DNA of 51,910 nucleotides from Halomonas daqiaonensis. Its GTDB lineage: Bacteria; Pseudomonadota; Gammaproteobacteria; Pseudomonadales; Halomonadaceae. The stretch is taken from NCBI RefSeq assembly GCF_900109725.1, contig NZ_FOBC01000025.1, forward strand, positions 1 through 51,910, in the 5' to 3' direction. Under the pieces are notes generated by a model that was not told the DNA's origin, ran no database searches, and was given only the letters and a program-made list of their open reading frames with translations. Made by a program: the position numbers and the translations under genes. Of the stretch, positions 17,066-24,984 are shown piece after piece. The stretch's first letter is position 1, and each line of letters opens with the position of its first letter.

Positions 17066-18271
17066 TCACCGCGAGGCACGCAGCATCAGATTGCGCGGTG
17101 TCAGCTCCCGGTCGCAGAAGGTGCCGAGCTCGACCCTGAAGCCCGCCGCCTCGAGGCGCCGCTGGCGATCCAGCACCAGCCACACCTCCAGCGGGCGACG
17201 GAAGAGATGGCGGACAAGCTCCAGGCGGGTGACCTCGGCCTGGCGTCGCTGACCTTCCTGCTCGAAGGCGTGCCAATCGACATCCGCCGGCAGAACCAGC
17301 CCCTTGCGCTCGGCCGCCCAGCGGCAGAATTCCTCGAAGCTGTCAGGCATTCGGCCATAGGCCAGGCTGGGCACCGGCAAGTAGGCATCCAGGCCTCGCA
17401 CCTGGCGCTGCAGGGCATCGAAGCCCAGCCGCCAGACATTGGCCCGCTCGCGATGACGGCGCACATGGCGCGGCGCGGTCACGGTCTCCTGCACCGCCAT
17501 GGCCAGGTCCTCGCGGGAGAGCGAGAAGCCGTGGGCCGCTGCCAGTTCGCGTCCGCACTGCGAGAAGGGATGATAGTGCGTCCGGGCGGTGCGGTGATAG
17601 CAGCATGGCGCCAAGGTCACGGCGCTGCCCTGCTCGGCGGCCAGCTCGATCAGCCGCCCGTGCAGGTCGCCGCAAGCATGCAGGGCCGCCACCTGGGTAT
17701 CCGCCGTGAGCCAGCGGGCGGCGCCGGGGGCCAGCACGTCCTGCTGCGCCAGCCGTACTTGGGTCCCCTGCCGCTCGGCCAGCGCCTGGCCGTCATGGCA
17801 GAGCGCGGCCTGCCACTCCAGGCCGGCGACCTCGCGGTCGAGGTGGCGGGAAAGGGTCCGGGCCAGGTGACCCTTGCCCGCGCACCACTCCAGTAACGAG
17901 GTGCCCGGCTGCGCTGCCATCCGCGGTACGAAGGCCTCGATCTGCTGCCACTTGCGCCCACCCACCTGCTCGGCCCATTGCGCTGGTAGATCCGGCCCCT
18001 CGGCAGCCAGCTCGGGGAGTTCGACCAGGGCTGCCAGTTCCGCCACCGGCAACCACTCGGCCAGGGGACAATCGGTAAAGGGATCGGCCTGAAGCCGCAA
18101 GCACTCATCGTCATCGAGTGCTCGCAGGCTTTCGGCGAGCTCGGGATACGCCTGGGCCCAGGGGAGCCGACGATGCTGGAATGGCATGGGCCGCCACAGT
18201 GGCTGCCATTCGGCCAACAGTTCGGTCAGCCGAGCGAAGCGGTCGACATCATGGGAGGGGGATTCGGACAT
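17066..18271 (-). CDS. SAM-dependent methyltransferase (METTL25-like)
   Basis: This is a 401-residue soluble protein. A Rossmann methyltransferase domain lies at about 120-270 with motif I LLEWCAGKGHLARTLSRHL and later HACGDLHGRLIEL and LAPCCYHRTART. The CAGKGH form of motif I and the PCCYH segment are typical of the Methyltransf_32/METTL25-type group, whose substrates are poorly known. The Cys-rich PCCYH might bind metal or serve in catalysis; this is inference. The N-terminal 110 residues are acidic and helical. It is transcribed away from the SDR gene. Confidence 0.82.
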   Translation of the reverse strand: MSESPSHDVDRFARLTELLAEWQPLWRPMPFQHRRLPWAQAYPELAESLRALDDDECLRLQADPFTDCPLAEWLPVAELAALVELPELAAEGPDLPAQWAEQVGGRKWQQIEAFVPRMAAQPGTSLLEWCAGKGHLARTLSRHLDREVAGLEWQAALCHDGQALAERQGTQVRLAQQDVLAPGAARWLTADTQVAALHACGDLHGRLIELAAEQGSAVTLAPCCYHRTARTHYHPFSQCGRELAAAHGFSLSREDLAMAVQETVTAPRHVRRHRERANVWRLGFDALQRQVRGLDAYLPVPSLAYGRMPDSFEEFCRWAAERKGLVLPADVDWHAFEQEGQRRQAEVTRLELVRHLFRRPLEVWLVLDRQRRLEAAGFRVELGTFCDRELTPRNLMLRASR

Positions 18272-18420
18272 GGCGGTTCGACCTCGGAACAGGGCCGCAT
18301 TGTAGGGGCTTCGTGGCTGGCTTGCATGGCCGCGCGCCAGGCGACAGTGTGCGGGGGTTCAGCCTCCGGGCATAATCAATGCCCCGGAATCCGATCTTCG
18401 ACCCCTCAGGAGTGCCGCCG

Positions 18421-19287
18421 ATGCCCGCTTCTCCCGATGCATCTCCCCGCAGCGTGCTGGTCACCGGCTGCTCCAGCGGCATCGGCCAAGCCGCCGCCAA
18501 GGCCCTGGCCGGCCGTGGCTGGCGGGTGTTCGCCACCGCCCGGCGCGAGGAAGACCTGGCCCGGCTGCGCGAGGCCGGCCATGAGGCCCTGCCGCTGGAA
18601 CTGGAAGACAGCGCCTCGATCGAGGCCTGTGTCGCCGCGGTGCTGGAGGCGACCGGCGGACGGCTCGATGCGCTATTCAACAATGCCGCCTATGGCCAGC
18701 CCGGGGCCGTGGAGGACCTCAGCCGCGAGGTGCTGCGCGCCCAGCTGGAGACCAACCTGCTCGGTACCCACGAGCTCACCTGCCGGGTGTTGCCGGCGAT
18801 GCGCCGCCAGGGACACGGGCGCATCGTGCAGAACAGCTCGGTGCTGGGCCTGGCCGCCCTGCCCTACCGCGGCGCCTATGTCTGCTCCAAGTTCGCCCTG
18901 GAGGGGCTCACCGACACCCTGCGCCTGGAGCTCACCGGCAGCGGCATCCACGTTAGCCTGATCGAGCCGGGCCCCATCAGCAGCCGCTTCCGCGAGAACG
19001 CTTACCGGGCCTTCATGGCACACATCGACACCGCCAACAGCGCCCATGCCGAGACCTACCGCGCCGTCGAGGCACGGCTGGCCGGCAATGACGGCGGTGG
19101 GCGCTTTACCCTCGGCGCCGAAGCCGTGGCCGACAAGCTGGTGCACGCCCTGGAGAGCCCGCGCCCCAAGGCGCGTTACTACGTGACAGTGCCGACTCAC
19201 CTGTTCGGCAACCTCAAGCGCCTCCTGGGCACCCGAGCGCTGGACAAGGTGCTGCTGCGCTCGACCCGGGGAGAGCGACAGCTCTGA
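18421..19287 (+). CDS. Short-chain dehydrogenase/reductase
   Basis: This is a 288-residue NAD(P)-dependent oxidoreductase of the classical SDR type. The nucleotide loop TGCSSGIGQAAAKAL is near residue 15, followed by LFNNAAYGQPG, the catalytic Ser in QNSSVLGLAAL and YVCSKFALEGL (YxxxK). The Arg in FATARREED after the second strand suggests NADP preference. The ATG at 18421 has AGGAG eight bases upstream; an in-frame ATG at 18379 lacks such a site. The substrate is unknown. It converges on the YbgA-type gene across a pair of inverted repeats. Confidence 0.9.
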   Translation: MPASPDASPRSVLVTGCSSGIGQAAAKALAGRGWRVFATARREEDLARLREAGHEALPLELEDSASIEACVAAVLEATGGRLDALFNNAAYGQPGAVEDLSREVLRAQLETNLLGTHELTCRVLPAMRRQGHGRIVQNSSVLGLAALPYRGAYVCSKFALEGLTDTLRLELTGSGIHVSLIEPGPISSRFRENAYRAFMAHIDTANSAHAETYRAVEARLAGNDGGGRFTLGAEAVADKLVHALESPRPKARYYVTVPTHLFGNLKRLLGTRALDKVLLRSTRGERQL

Positions 19288-19310
19288 GGGCACGACGACG
19301 TGCGATGCCC

Positions 19311-19420
19311 TTGTGGGCACAGCTTGCTGCGCGATGGCGCCGGCAGGCGCCCTAAAGCTGGATGCTCTTTGCCGGGGAGGTCTGCGGCCTCCAATCGCGA
19401 CACGAGTGTCGCTCCCACAG
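19311..19420. repeat. Inverted pair of REP-like elements between convergent genes
   Basis: Unit A runs forward from 19311 to about 19351 and unit B on the other strand at 19376-19420. Each begins GTGGG on its own strand, continues through a short hairpin to GCGAT, and ends in a second hairpin (GGCGCCGGCAGGCGCC in A; GGAGG...CCTCC in B). Unit B contains the perfect stem GCGACAC/GTGTCGC. This paired layout matches BIME-type REP repeats of gammaproteobacteria. The position between two convergent genes suits a bidirectional transcript end. Confidence 0.7.
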
Positions 19421-19458
19421 GTAGGCGAGTGCCCATTGCCGGAGAAACCTTCGCCTCA

Positions 19459-20427
19459 TCAGATGGTATTGCGTAGCCCCAACTCGTAGGGATGCGGATC
19501 CAGATAGGTCTGCTCGCGGATATAGTCCGAGCCGTGGCGCTTCACGTAGTGGTTGAGCAGGCGGATAGGCACCACCAGGTGCACGCGTCCCAGGCGATAG
19601 TCCTCGATGGCCGCCAGCAGGTCTTGACGCGTCTCGCCGTCCACTGCCTCCTTGAGGTAACCCAGCACGTGCATCAGCGCGTTGGCGTGGGTCTTGCGAG
19701 TTGCCGGCCGGCCCAGCGCGGCCATGAAACGCTGCAGGTAGTGGGCCATGGCGTCTTCCAGCGGCAGCTTGCTGGACTCGGCCAGGTAGCGTCCGAGTTC
19801 ACGATAAGCCTCCACGTGATGGGCCATCAGCAGGTATTTCTGGCGGCTGTGGAACTGCAGCAGGGCATGATAGCTCGGGTCGGCCTCCACCCGGCGCTTC
19901 CAGTCATCGAAGGCATAGACCCGGGTGATGAAGTTCTCGCGCAGCACCGGGTCGTTCATGCGCGCCTCCTCTTCCAGCGGCAGTTCCGGGAAGTGGCGGC
20001 GCAGGGCGCGCACGAAGGCACCCGAGTCGGCGTGGCTGGGCATGCCGTTGGGATGGTAGACCTTAACCCGCTCCAGCCCGCAGCTCGGTGAGCCCTTCAT
20101 CAGGATGAAGCCGCGCAGATGGCGGTGGCTGTCGGCAAAGGCGGTGCTGACCTCGTCCAGCTCCTCGGTGACATCGAGGCTCGGATCCTTGGTCCCCTGC
20201 ACGCGAGGATCCTCGCCCTGCAGCCCGACCAGGCGGATGGGATCGCGGGGCACGCCGAGCCCGGCCTCGAGTTCGGGGCAAAAGGGCTCGAAGGCGAAGC
20301 GGTCCTGGAGGACCTCCAGGCAGTAGCGGGAGCGCTTGTGCCCGCCGTTGTAACGCACTTGCTCGCCCACCAGGCAGGCGCTGATACCCACCGGAATCCC
20401 TTCACTGCTTGCCGCCTGTTCCACCAT
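19459..20427 (-). CDS. YbgA-type DUF523-DUF1722 protein
   Basis: This 322-residue cytoplasmic protein has an N-terminal DUF523 domain (about 10-155) and a C-terminal DUF1722 domain (about 190-305). DUF523 features are visible: VGISACLVGEQVRYNGGHKR, FCPELEAGLGVPR and MKGSPSCGLERVKVY, with three conserved Cys that could bind a cofactor. In several bacteria the DUF523-DUF1722 fusion sits next to photolyase genes, but no such gene is present here. The start at 20427 has AAGGAG upstream; a longer frame is unlikely. No reaction is established for the family. Confidence 0.85.
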   Translation of the reverse strand: MVEQAASSEGIPVGISACLVGEQVRYNGGHKRSRYCLEVLQDRFAFEPFCPELEAGLGVPRDPIRLVGLQGEDPRVQGTKDPSLDVTEELDEVSTAFADSHRHLRGFILMKGSPSCGLERVKVYHPNGMPSHADSGAFVRALRRHFPELPLEEEARMNDPVLRENFITRVYAFDDWKRRVEADPSYHALLQFHSRQKYLLMAHHVEAYRELGRYLAESSKLPLEDAMAHYLQRFMAALGRPATRKTHANALMHVLGYLKEAVDGETRQDLLAAIEDYRLGRVHLVVPIRLLNHYVKRHGSDYIREQTYLDPHPYELGLRNTI

Positions 20428-20572
20428 TACCGCTCTACTCCTTTCGACCTGCACTCCGCTCCGTGCAACGCTCTGCGTGCAACGCTTGCCGGGTGCTTCC
20501 TCCGCCATGCACACCGGGAAGCGCCATTGTGGCACAGCCGGATCGCGCTGCCAGTCCCGTCGCGCCTGTCGG

Positions 20573-21043
20573 CTAGCATTCCAGGCCCCGTCGCCGGTGC
20601 CACTCGGCCAGGCTCTCCTCCGGGTAATGGGCGAAGCACTTGTCGTTGTCGTGGGCCTCGACCTCCACCCAGGAGGCCTTGCTATCGAGCAGGAGGTGCA
20701 CTCGTTCGGGCGGGACCGGCAGCTCGCTGTCGATCGCCGAGGCGAAGGGATGTACCAACTCTGGCCAGCCCGGGTCGAAGACCCACAGCGCACTGGCGCA
20801 GTGGCCACAGAAGTGACGCTCGCCCGAGCTCTCCTGGCCATCGATCACGGCATGGTAGATCCGCTTGTGCTCGGTGCCGTCCACCTCCAGGGTATCGGCC
20901 AACGCCCCCAGGTTGATGGCGTAGCCGCCACCGCCGGCGGTCTTGCGGCAGATCGAGCAGTAGCAGCGCTGATAAGGGTAGGGATGCGGTGACTCGACAC
21001 GGAAGCGAACCGAGCCGCAATGACAGGAACCTTCGAGCAACAT
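20573..21043 (-). CDS. Second GFA-family zinc protein
   Basis: This 156-residue protein is a GFA domain with the Cys pattern GSCHCGSVRF, RCYCSICRKTAGGG and FCGHCASALW. It differs from the GFA protein at 16565-16999 mainly by a more complete second zinc motif (CYCSICRK), so it is the closer match to the family type. Its function is unknown. The ATG at 21043 has GAGG seven bases upstream. Confidence 0.87.
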   Translation of the reverse strand: MLLEGSCHCGSVRFRVESPHPYPYQRCYCSICRKTAGGGGYAINLGALADTLEVDGTEHKRIYHAVIDGQESSGERHFCGHCASALWVFDPGWPELVHPFASAIDSELPVPPERVHLLLDSKASWVEVEAHDNDKCFAHYPEESLAEWHRRRGLEC

Positions 21044-21117
21044 GAGGATACCTCGCGATGAGAGAGTGAAAGGAAGGGTCGTTCCTGCCAAGCCCGTTGC
21101 CGAGGCTCTGCCGGGGT

Positions 21118-21858
21118 TCAGACCGAGGCGAGCGGTCCCAGCAAACTTTCCGGCAGATCTTCCGGCAGGCTGGCAGCGCCCAGCTGCCTCAGCCCGGCCC
21201 ACAGGGTCACCTGGTTGGCGGTCAGCAGCTCCCTACCGGTCTCGCGGCTCAAGGCCTCGCGGAGAGACAGCGAATCGACCGCCGTGTCGGGCACCAGCAA
21301 CGGCTGCGAGGTATCGGGATAACGCGCGCAGAAGCGAAGCACCTCTGCAGCCAGGTCGGCCCGATGGGAGTCGGCGGCATAGGGACAGTCCAGTGCCTTG
21401 TCGTTGACCACGGTGACGCCGCCCTCGCGCAGGAAACTCACCAGCCGCAGGGTCACCTCGTCCGGATAGGGACTGAGCAGGTCCACTCGGGCATGACCCA
21501 AGGCGGCCAGCGCCTCGTGGAAGGCCAGCGCCGTGCTGGTGACCGGTACGCCCAGCCGAGCCGCCAGGGCTACACTCTGTTCCCGGGCCCAGTCGAGCCC
21601 ACCGATAAAGCTCGCACTGGTGCAGGCCCATACCACGACCTCGGCACCGTCCTGCTCCACCAGCGTCCGGCCCACCGGCGCCAGCCGCTCCACTTCGCCC
21701 AGCGCCAGCAACGCCGTCAGCGCATGGTGGCCGTCACTCGGCACCTTGCCTACCTGAATCCTCGGCAAGCCGGGCACCTTGTCGCCGAGGGTGTACCACT
21801 CGTAGTCATCCGGTCCGTCGTCGGGCAGCAGGATGCCCAGGCAGGATTCTTGCGCCAT
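21118..21858 (-). CDS. Asp/Glu racemase-superfamily protein (maleate isomerase-like)
   Basis: This is a 246-residue protein of the Asp/Glu/hydantoin racemase superfamily, nearest in pattern to maleate cis-trans isomerase and arylmalonate decarboxylase. The first active-site Cys is visible in VVVWACTSASFIGGL. Where the second Cys is expected, the sequence reads LLVPDTAVDSLSL without Cys, so a two-base racemase or isomerase mechanism is doubtful. The start at 21858 has GGGAGA upstream. The substrate is unknown. It lies near the DUF503 gene on the same strand, with 114 bases between them. Confidence 0.72.
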   Translation of the reverse strand: MAQESCLGILLPDDGPDDYEWYTLGDKVPGLPRIQVGKVPSDGHHALTALLALGEVERLAPVGRTLVEQDGAEVVVWACTSASFIGGLDWAREQSVALAARLGVPVTSTALAFHEALAALGHARVDLLSPYPDEVTLRLVSFLREGGVTVVNDKALDCPYAADSHRADLAAEVLRFCARYPDTSQPLLVPDTAVDSLSLREALSRETGRELLTANQVTLWAGLRQLGAASLPEDLPESLLGPLASV

Positions 21859-21972
21859 GCGATGATCTCCCGGTCTGGCGTTGCACAAGTGGATGTTGCC
21901 CAAGGGGTCAGGACGTATCCTCAGGCTATCGTAGTTGCCCCGGTGGCTGACAATAGCCCGAGGGCATCACGC

Positions 21973-22254
21973 TCACAGGAACTCCCGGGTGGCATCCAGC
22001 ACTCGGCCGTCGACCGTGCGCTGCAGCTTGTCCTCGATCTCGCTGCACAGCGACGTCACGTCCCGCGATGCGTTGCCCACCACCACGAAGGTCCACTCGC
22101 TGGCATCGTGGCGGTCGAGATCGCCGCTCTCGCAGACCGCAACCGACGGATAGCGTCCGAAACGCTCGTGCAGGCCGCCCATGCGCTGGCGCTTCTCCTT
22201 CAACGAACCGCAGCCCGGCAAGGCAATCTTGAGGGTAAGGACGGCGATATGCAT
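21973..22254 (-). CDS. DUF503 family protein
   Basis: This 93-residue protein matches the DUF503 pattern: HIAVLTLKIALPGCGSLKEK at the start and GNASRDVTSLCSEIEDKL later. DUF503 proteins have a ferredoxin-like fold and occur near rbfA in many bacteria, but not here. The start follows GAGGAG by eight bases. The function is unknown. Confidence 0.83.
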   Translation of the reverse strand: MHIAVLTLKIALPGCGSLKEKRQRMGGLHERFGRYPSVAVCESGDLDRHDASEWTFVVVGNASRDVTSLCSEIEDKLQRTVDGRVLDATREFL

Positions 22255-22400
22255 GAAAAACTCCTCTTGCCGGCAAGGGCATCTCCCAGGGTGGCAGCTG
22301 GCGCAGCGAACGCCTACCCGGGCTGAAGGCAGCATAGTAGCCTTTCCCTATCGCCTGCCCCCCAACGGGATTCACATCACCTCACCGGAATAGGCCAGTC

Positions 22401-22790
22401 ATGCATTCTCCCGCCCTCGCCGTTACCCGCACGCCCCTGGTTGCCGTCTACGGCACCCTGAAGCGCGGGCTGCGCAACCACCACTGGCTAGAAGGCGCCC
22501 ATTTCCTCGGCGCGGACTGCCTCACCTCGGCCACCCTCTACGATCTCGGGCCCTACCCCGCCGCCAAACCCGAGGCCTCCCGGGGCATCGAGGTGGAGGT
22601 ATTCGAGGTCAGCGCCCGGCTGCTGGCCGGCCTCGACCGGCTGGAGGACTACCGGGTGCGGACACCGAAGCATGGCGACTACGAGCGCGTCATCCATACC
22701 ACTGCCTTCGGTCCCGCCTGGCTATACCTCTACAACCATGCGGTGGCCGGATGCCCGGTGATTCGCGAAGGAGCATGGCAGCCCCGCTAG
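22401..22790 (+). CDS. Gamma-glutamylcyclotransferase-like (AIG2/YtfP) protein
   Basis: This 129-residue protein has the family opening VAVYGTLKRGLRNHHWL (YGTL motif) and GLDRLEDYRV, with the beta-barrel pattern of the GGCT/AIG2 fold. Known members release 5-oxoproline from gamma-glutamyl compounds or belong to the uncharacterised YtfP group. The gene diverges from the DUF503 gene. Confidence 0.85.
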   Translation: MHSPALAVTRTPLVAVYGTLKRGLRNHHWLEGAHFLGADCLTSATLYDLGPYPAAKPEASRGIEVEVFEVSARLLAGLDRLEDYRVRTPKHGDYERVIHTTAFGPAWLYLYNHAVAGCPVIREGAWQPR

Positions 22791-22860
22791 CCACACGGCC
22801 GTGGTATAAAAGGCAGACGCTCAGCAATCCCTGACTGGCAATGCCACCAAGGAGACGGTC

Positions 22861-23184
22861 ATGGTCCGCTTCATCTTTTACCTCGCCCTGCTGGCCGGCC
22901 TGGCCTATGGCGGGCTCTATTTCTATTACGGTGTGGAGATCAAGCGTGCCCTTGAACATCGCCTCGACGATCTCGGCCTCACCGCCGTGGAGGTAAGGCG
23001 CATCGACTTCCCACCCATGGCACCCGTGACCGAGGACGCCCAGATCAGTGCCGAGGTGAGCTATGGCGGTGCCGAGGCGAGCCTCGACATCCGCGTCATC
23101 GGCCATCCACTGTTCTCCGAGGAAACCCGCCTCGAACTCGACAGCCTGCAGACCTTCCGACTGACCATCGGCGCCGGCCAGTGA
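22861..23184 (+). CDS. Small membrane-anchored protein of unknown function
   Basis: This 107-residue protein has one N-terminal hydrophobic segment (FIFYLALLAGLAYGGLYFYY) and a periplasmic or cytoplasmic beta-rich tail. I do not recognise the family. The start is well supported by AAGGAG eight bases upstream. It precedes the convergent DASS transporter gene. Confidence 0.7.
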   Translation: MVRFIFYLALLAGLAYGGLYFYYGVEIKRALEHRLDDLGLTAVEVRRIDFPPMAPVTEDAQISAEVSYGGAEASLDIRVIGHPLFSEETRLELDSLQTFRLTIGAGQ

Positions 23185-23263
23185 CCGAATGCTCGAAACA
23201 ACGCATGAGAGATTCGTAAGCGGACCGCCCCCGGCTGGAATGACAACCCGGGGGCGGCTGGGG

Positions 23264-24871
23264 TCAGAACTGCAGCCCGAGGGCGAAACCGCCAAGCACG
23301 TAGCAGAAGAAGGTGATCAGGACGATCCCGATGACGTTGAGAACAATGCCCCCGCGCGCCATCTGGCCGATGGTGACCGCGCCGGTACCGAAGACGATAG
23401 CGTTCGGTGGCGTGCCAACCGGCAGCATGAAGGCGCAGGTCGCGGCGAAGGCCGCCGGGATCAGCAGCGTCATTGGATCGGCACCGATGCCTACCGCCAC
23501 CCCCCCGAGCACGGGGATGAAGGTCGCGGCCGTCGCCGTGTTGCTGGTTACCTCCGTGAGGAAGAGCACGATCGTGGCTATGGCGGCGACCAGCAGCAGG
23601 ATCGGCAACACCTCCAGCCCGGTCATCTGTTGACCGAACCAGCCGTCGAGGCCAGTTGCCGCCACAGCGCCGGCGAGGCTCAGGCCGCCGCCGAACAGCA
23701 GCAATACGCCCCAGGGCAACCCGTCCTCGGCGTCCTGCCAGTTCAGCACCATCTCGCCGCGACCTTTCGCGGGGAGGATGAACATCGCGATACCGGCGGC
23801 GATGGCAATAGCGGTGTCGTTGAGGTTGCCCAGCGGCCCCATCAATTCACCCATCCCGGGGATCGTGGCGAGCAGTCCGGGCACGACCCACAGAAACGCC
23901 GCCGAACCGAAGACGAGCATCACCATTTTTTCGCCCTGGCTGAGCGGGCCAAGCTTGTGGATCTCGCCGTCGATCATCTCCTTGCCGCCGGGAATATCCG
24001 CGATGTCGAAGCGGTAGAGCACGCGCGTCATCAACACCCAGGCCACCAGTATGAAGGTCAAGCCCAACGGCACCCCGACCATCATCCACTCGAGGAAGCC
24101 GATGGTACGGCCCAACTCGGCGGAGGCGTAGCCGGCGACGATGGCGTTCGGCGGGCTGCCCAGCAGGGTGCCGAGGCCGCCCATGCTCGCCGACCAGGCG
24201 ATCGCAAGCATCAGACAGACACCGAACTGCTTGATATTTTTATCATGGATGAAGTCGACGTGGCCGGCCCGATGGTGGTCGTGTGCGTGGCCCGCGGGGT
24301 CATGGCCTGGGGAGACCGTTTCCGCGGACTCGCCGCTGCGCTCCGCGACCAGGGCAAGCACGGACAGGCCGATCGGCAGCATCATCAGCGTCGTTGCCGT
24401 ATTGGAGACCCACATCGAGAGGAAGCCCGTGGCGAGCATCATGCCGAGCACGATGCGCTTCGGCTCGACCCCTACCCGGGCCAGCGTCAGGAGTGCGATG
24501 CGGCGGTGGAGGTTCCATTTCTCCATGGCGATGGCGATCAGGAAGCCACCGAGGAACAGGAAGACGAGGGAACTGGCATAAGGCGCAGTGGCCTCGCCGA
24601 CGGTGCGCTCCGTCAACATCGGTATCAGCACGATCGGCAGCAGGGCCGTCGCCGAGAGCGGGATCGCCTCGGACATCCACCAGACCGCCATCAGTGTGCC
24701 GATCGTTGCCACCCAGCGCGCGTCCGACGACAGCCCTTCGGCCTGGCCCATGGCGAGCCAGACCAGCAACGCCATGACCAACCCGAAGGCGCGTAGGCCC
24801 CAGATCAGCTTGGCGGATCGACCGCCAGTCGTCTCATCGTATTCTTCCGGCTGGCGAGGTTGATCGTTCAT
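23264..24871 (-). CDS. DASS (SLC13) family dicarboxylate transporter
   Basis: This 535-residue inner-membrane protein has about twelve hydrophobic segments. The two DASS signature repeats are intact: SNTATTLMMLP with GSPPNAIVAGY, and TSNTATAATFIP with GTPPNAIVFG. Such transporters import succinate, malate, fumarate or related anions with sodium. A His-rich loop (GHAHDHHRAGH, about residue 195) sits between the halves. The ATG at 24871 has GGGAGG eight bases upstream. It is the last gene of the maeB-aceEF-lpd run, which suggests its substrate feeds malate and pyruvate metabolism. Confidence 0.88.
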   Translation of the reverse strand: MNDQPRQPEEYDETTGGRSAKLIWGLRAFGLVMALLVWLAMGQAEGLSSDARWVATIGTLMAVWWMSEAIPLSATALLPIVLIPMLTERTVGEATAPYASSLVFLFLGGFLIAIAMEKWNLHRRIALLTLARVGVEPKRIVLGMMLATGFLSMWVSNTATTLMMLPIGLSVLALVAERSGESAETVSPGHDPAGHAHDHHRAGHVDFIHDKNIKQFGVCLMLAIAWSASMGGLGTLLGSPPNAIVAGYASAELGRTIGFLEWMMVGVPLGLTFILVAWVLMTRVLYRFDIADIPGGKEMIDGEIHKLGPLSQGEKMVMLVFGSAAFLWVVPGLLATIPGMGELMGPLGNLNDTAIAIAAGIAMFILPAKGRGEMVLNWQDAEDGLPWGVLLLFGGGLSLAGAVAATGLDGWFGQQMTGLEVLPILLLVAAIATIVLFLTEVTSNTATAATFIPVLGGVAVGIGADPMTLLIPAAFAATCAFMLPVGTPPNAIVFGTGAVTIGQMARGGIVLNVIGIVLITFFCYVLGGFALGLQF

Positions 24872-24984
24872 TTTTATATCCTCCCCCATCGTTTGAATTC
24901 AGGATGTTCAGTCGCTAGGTGCTCAAAAACCAGGGCTGAGAAACCGCCTGAATGTGGTGGCCTCAGCAGCCCATGGAATCGACC

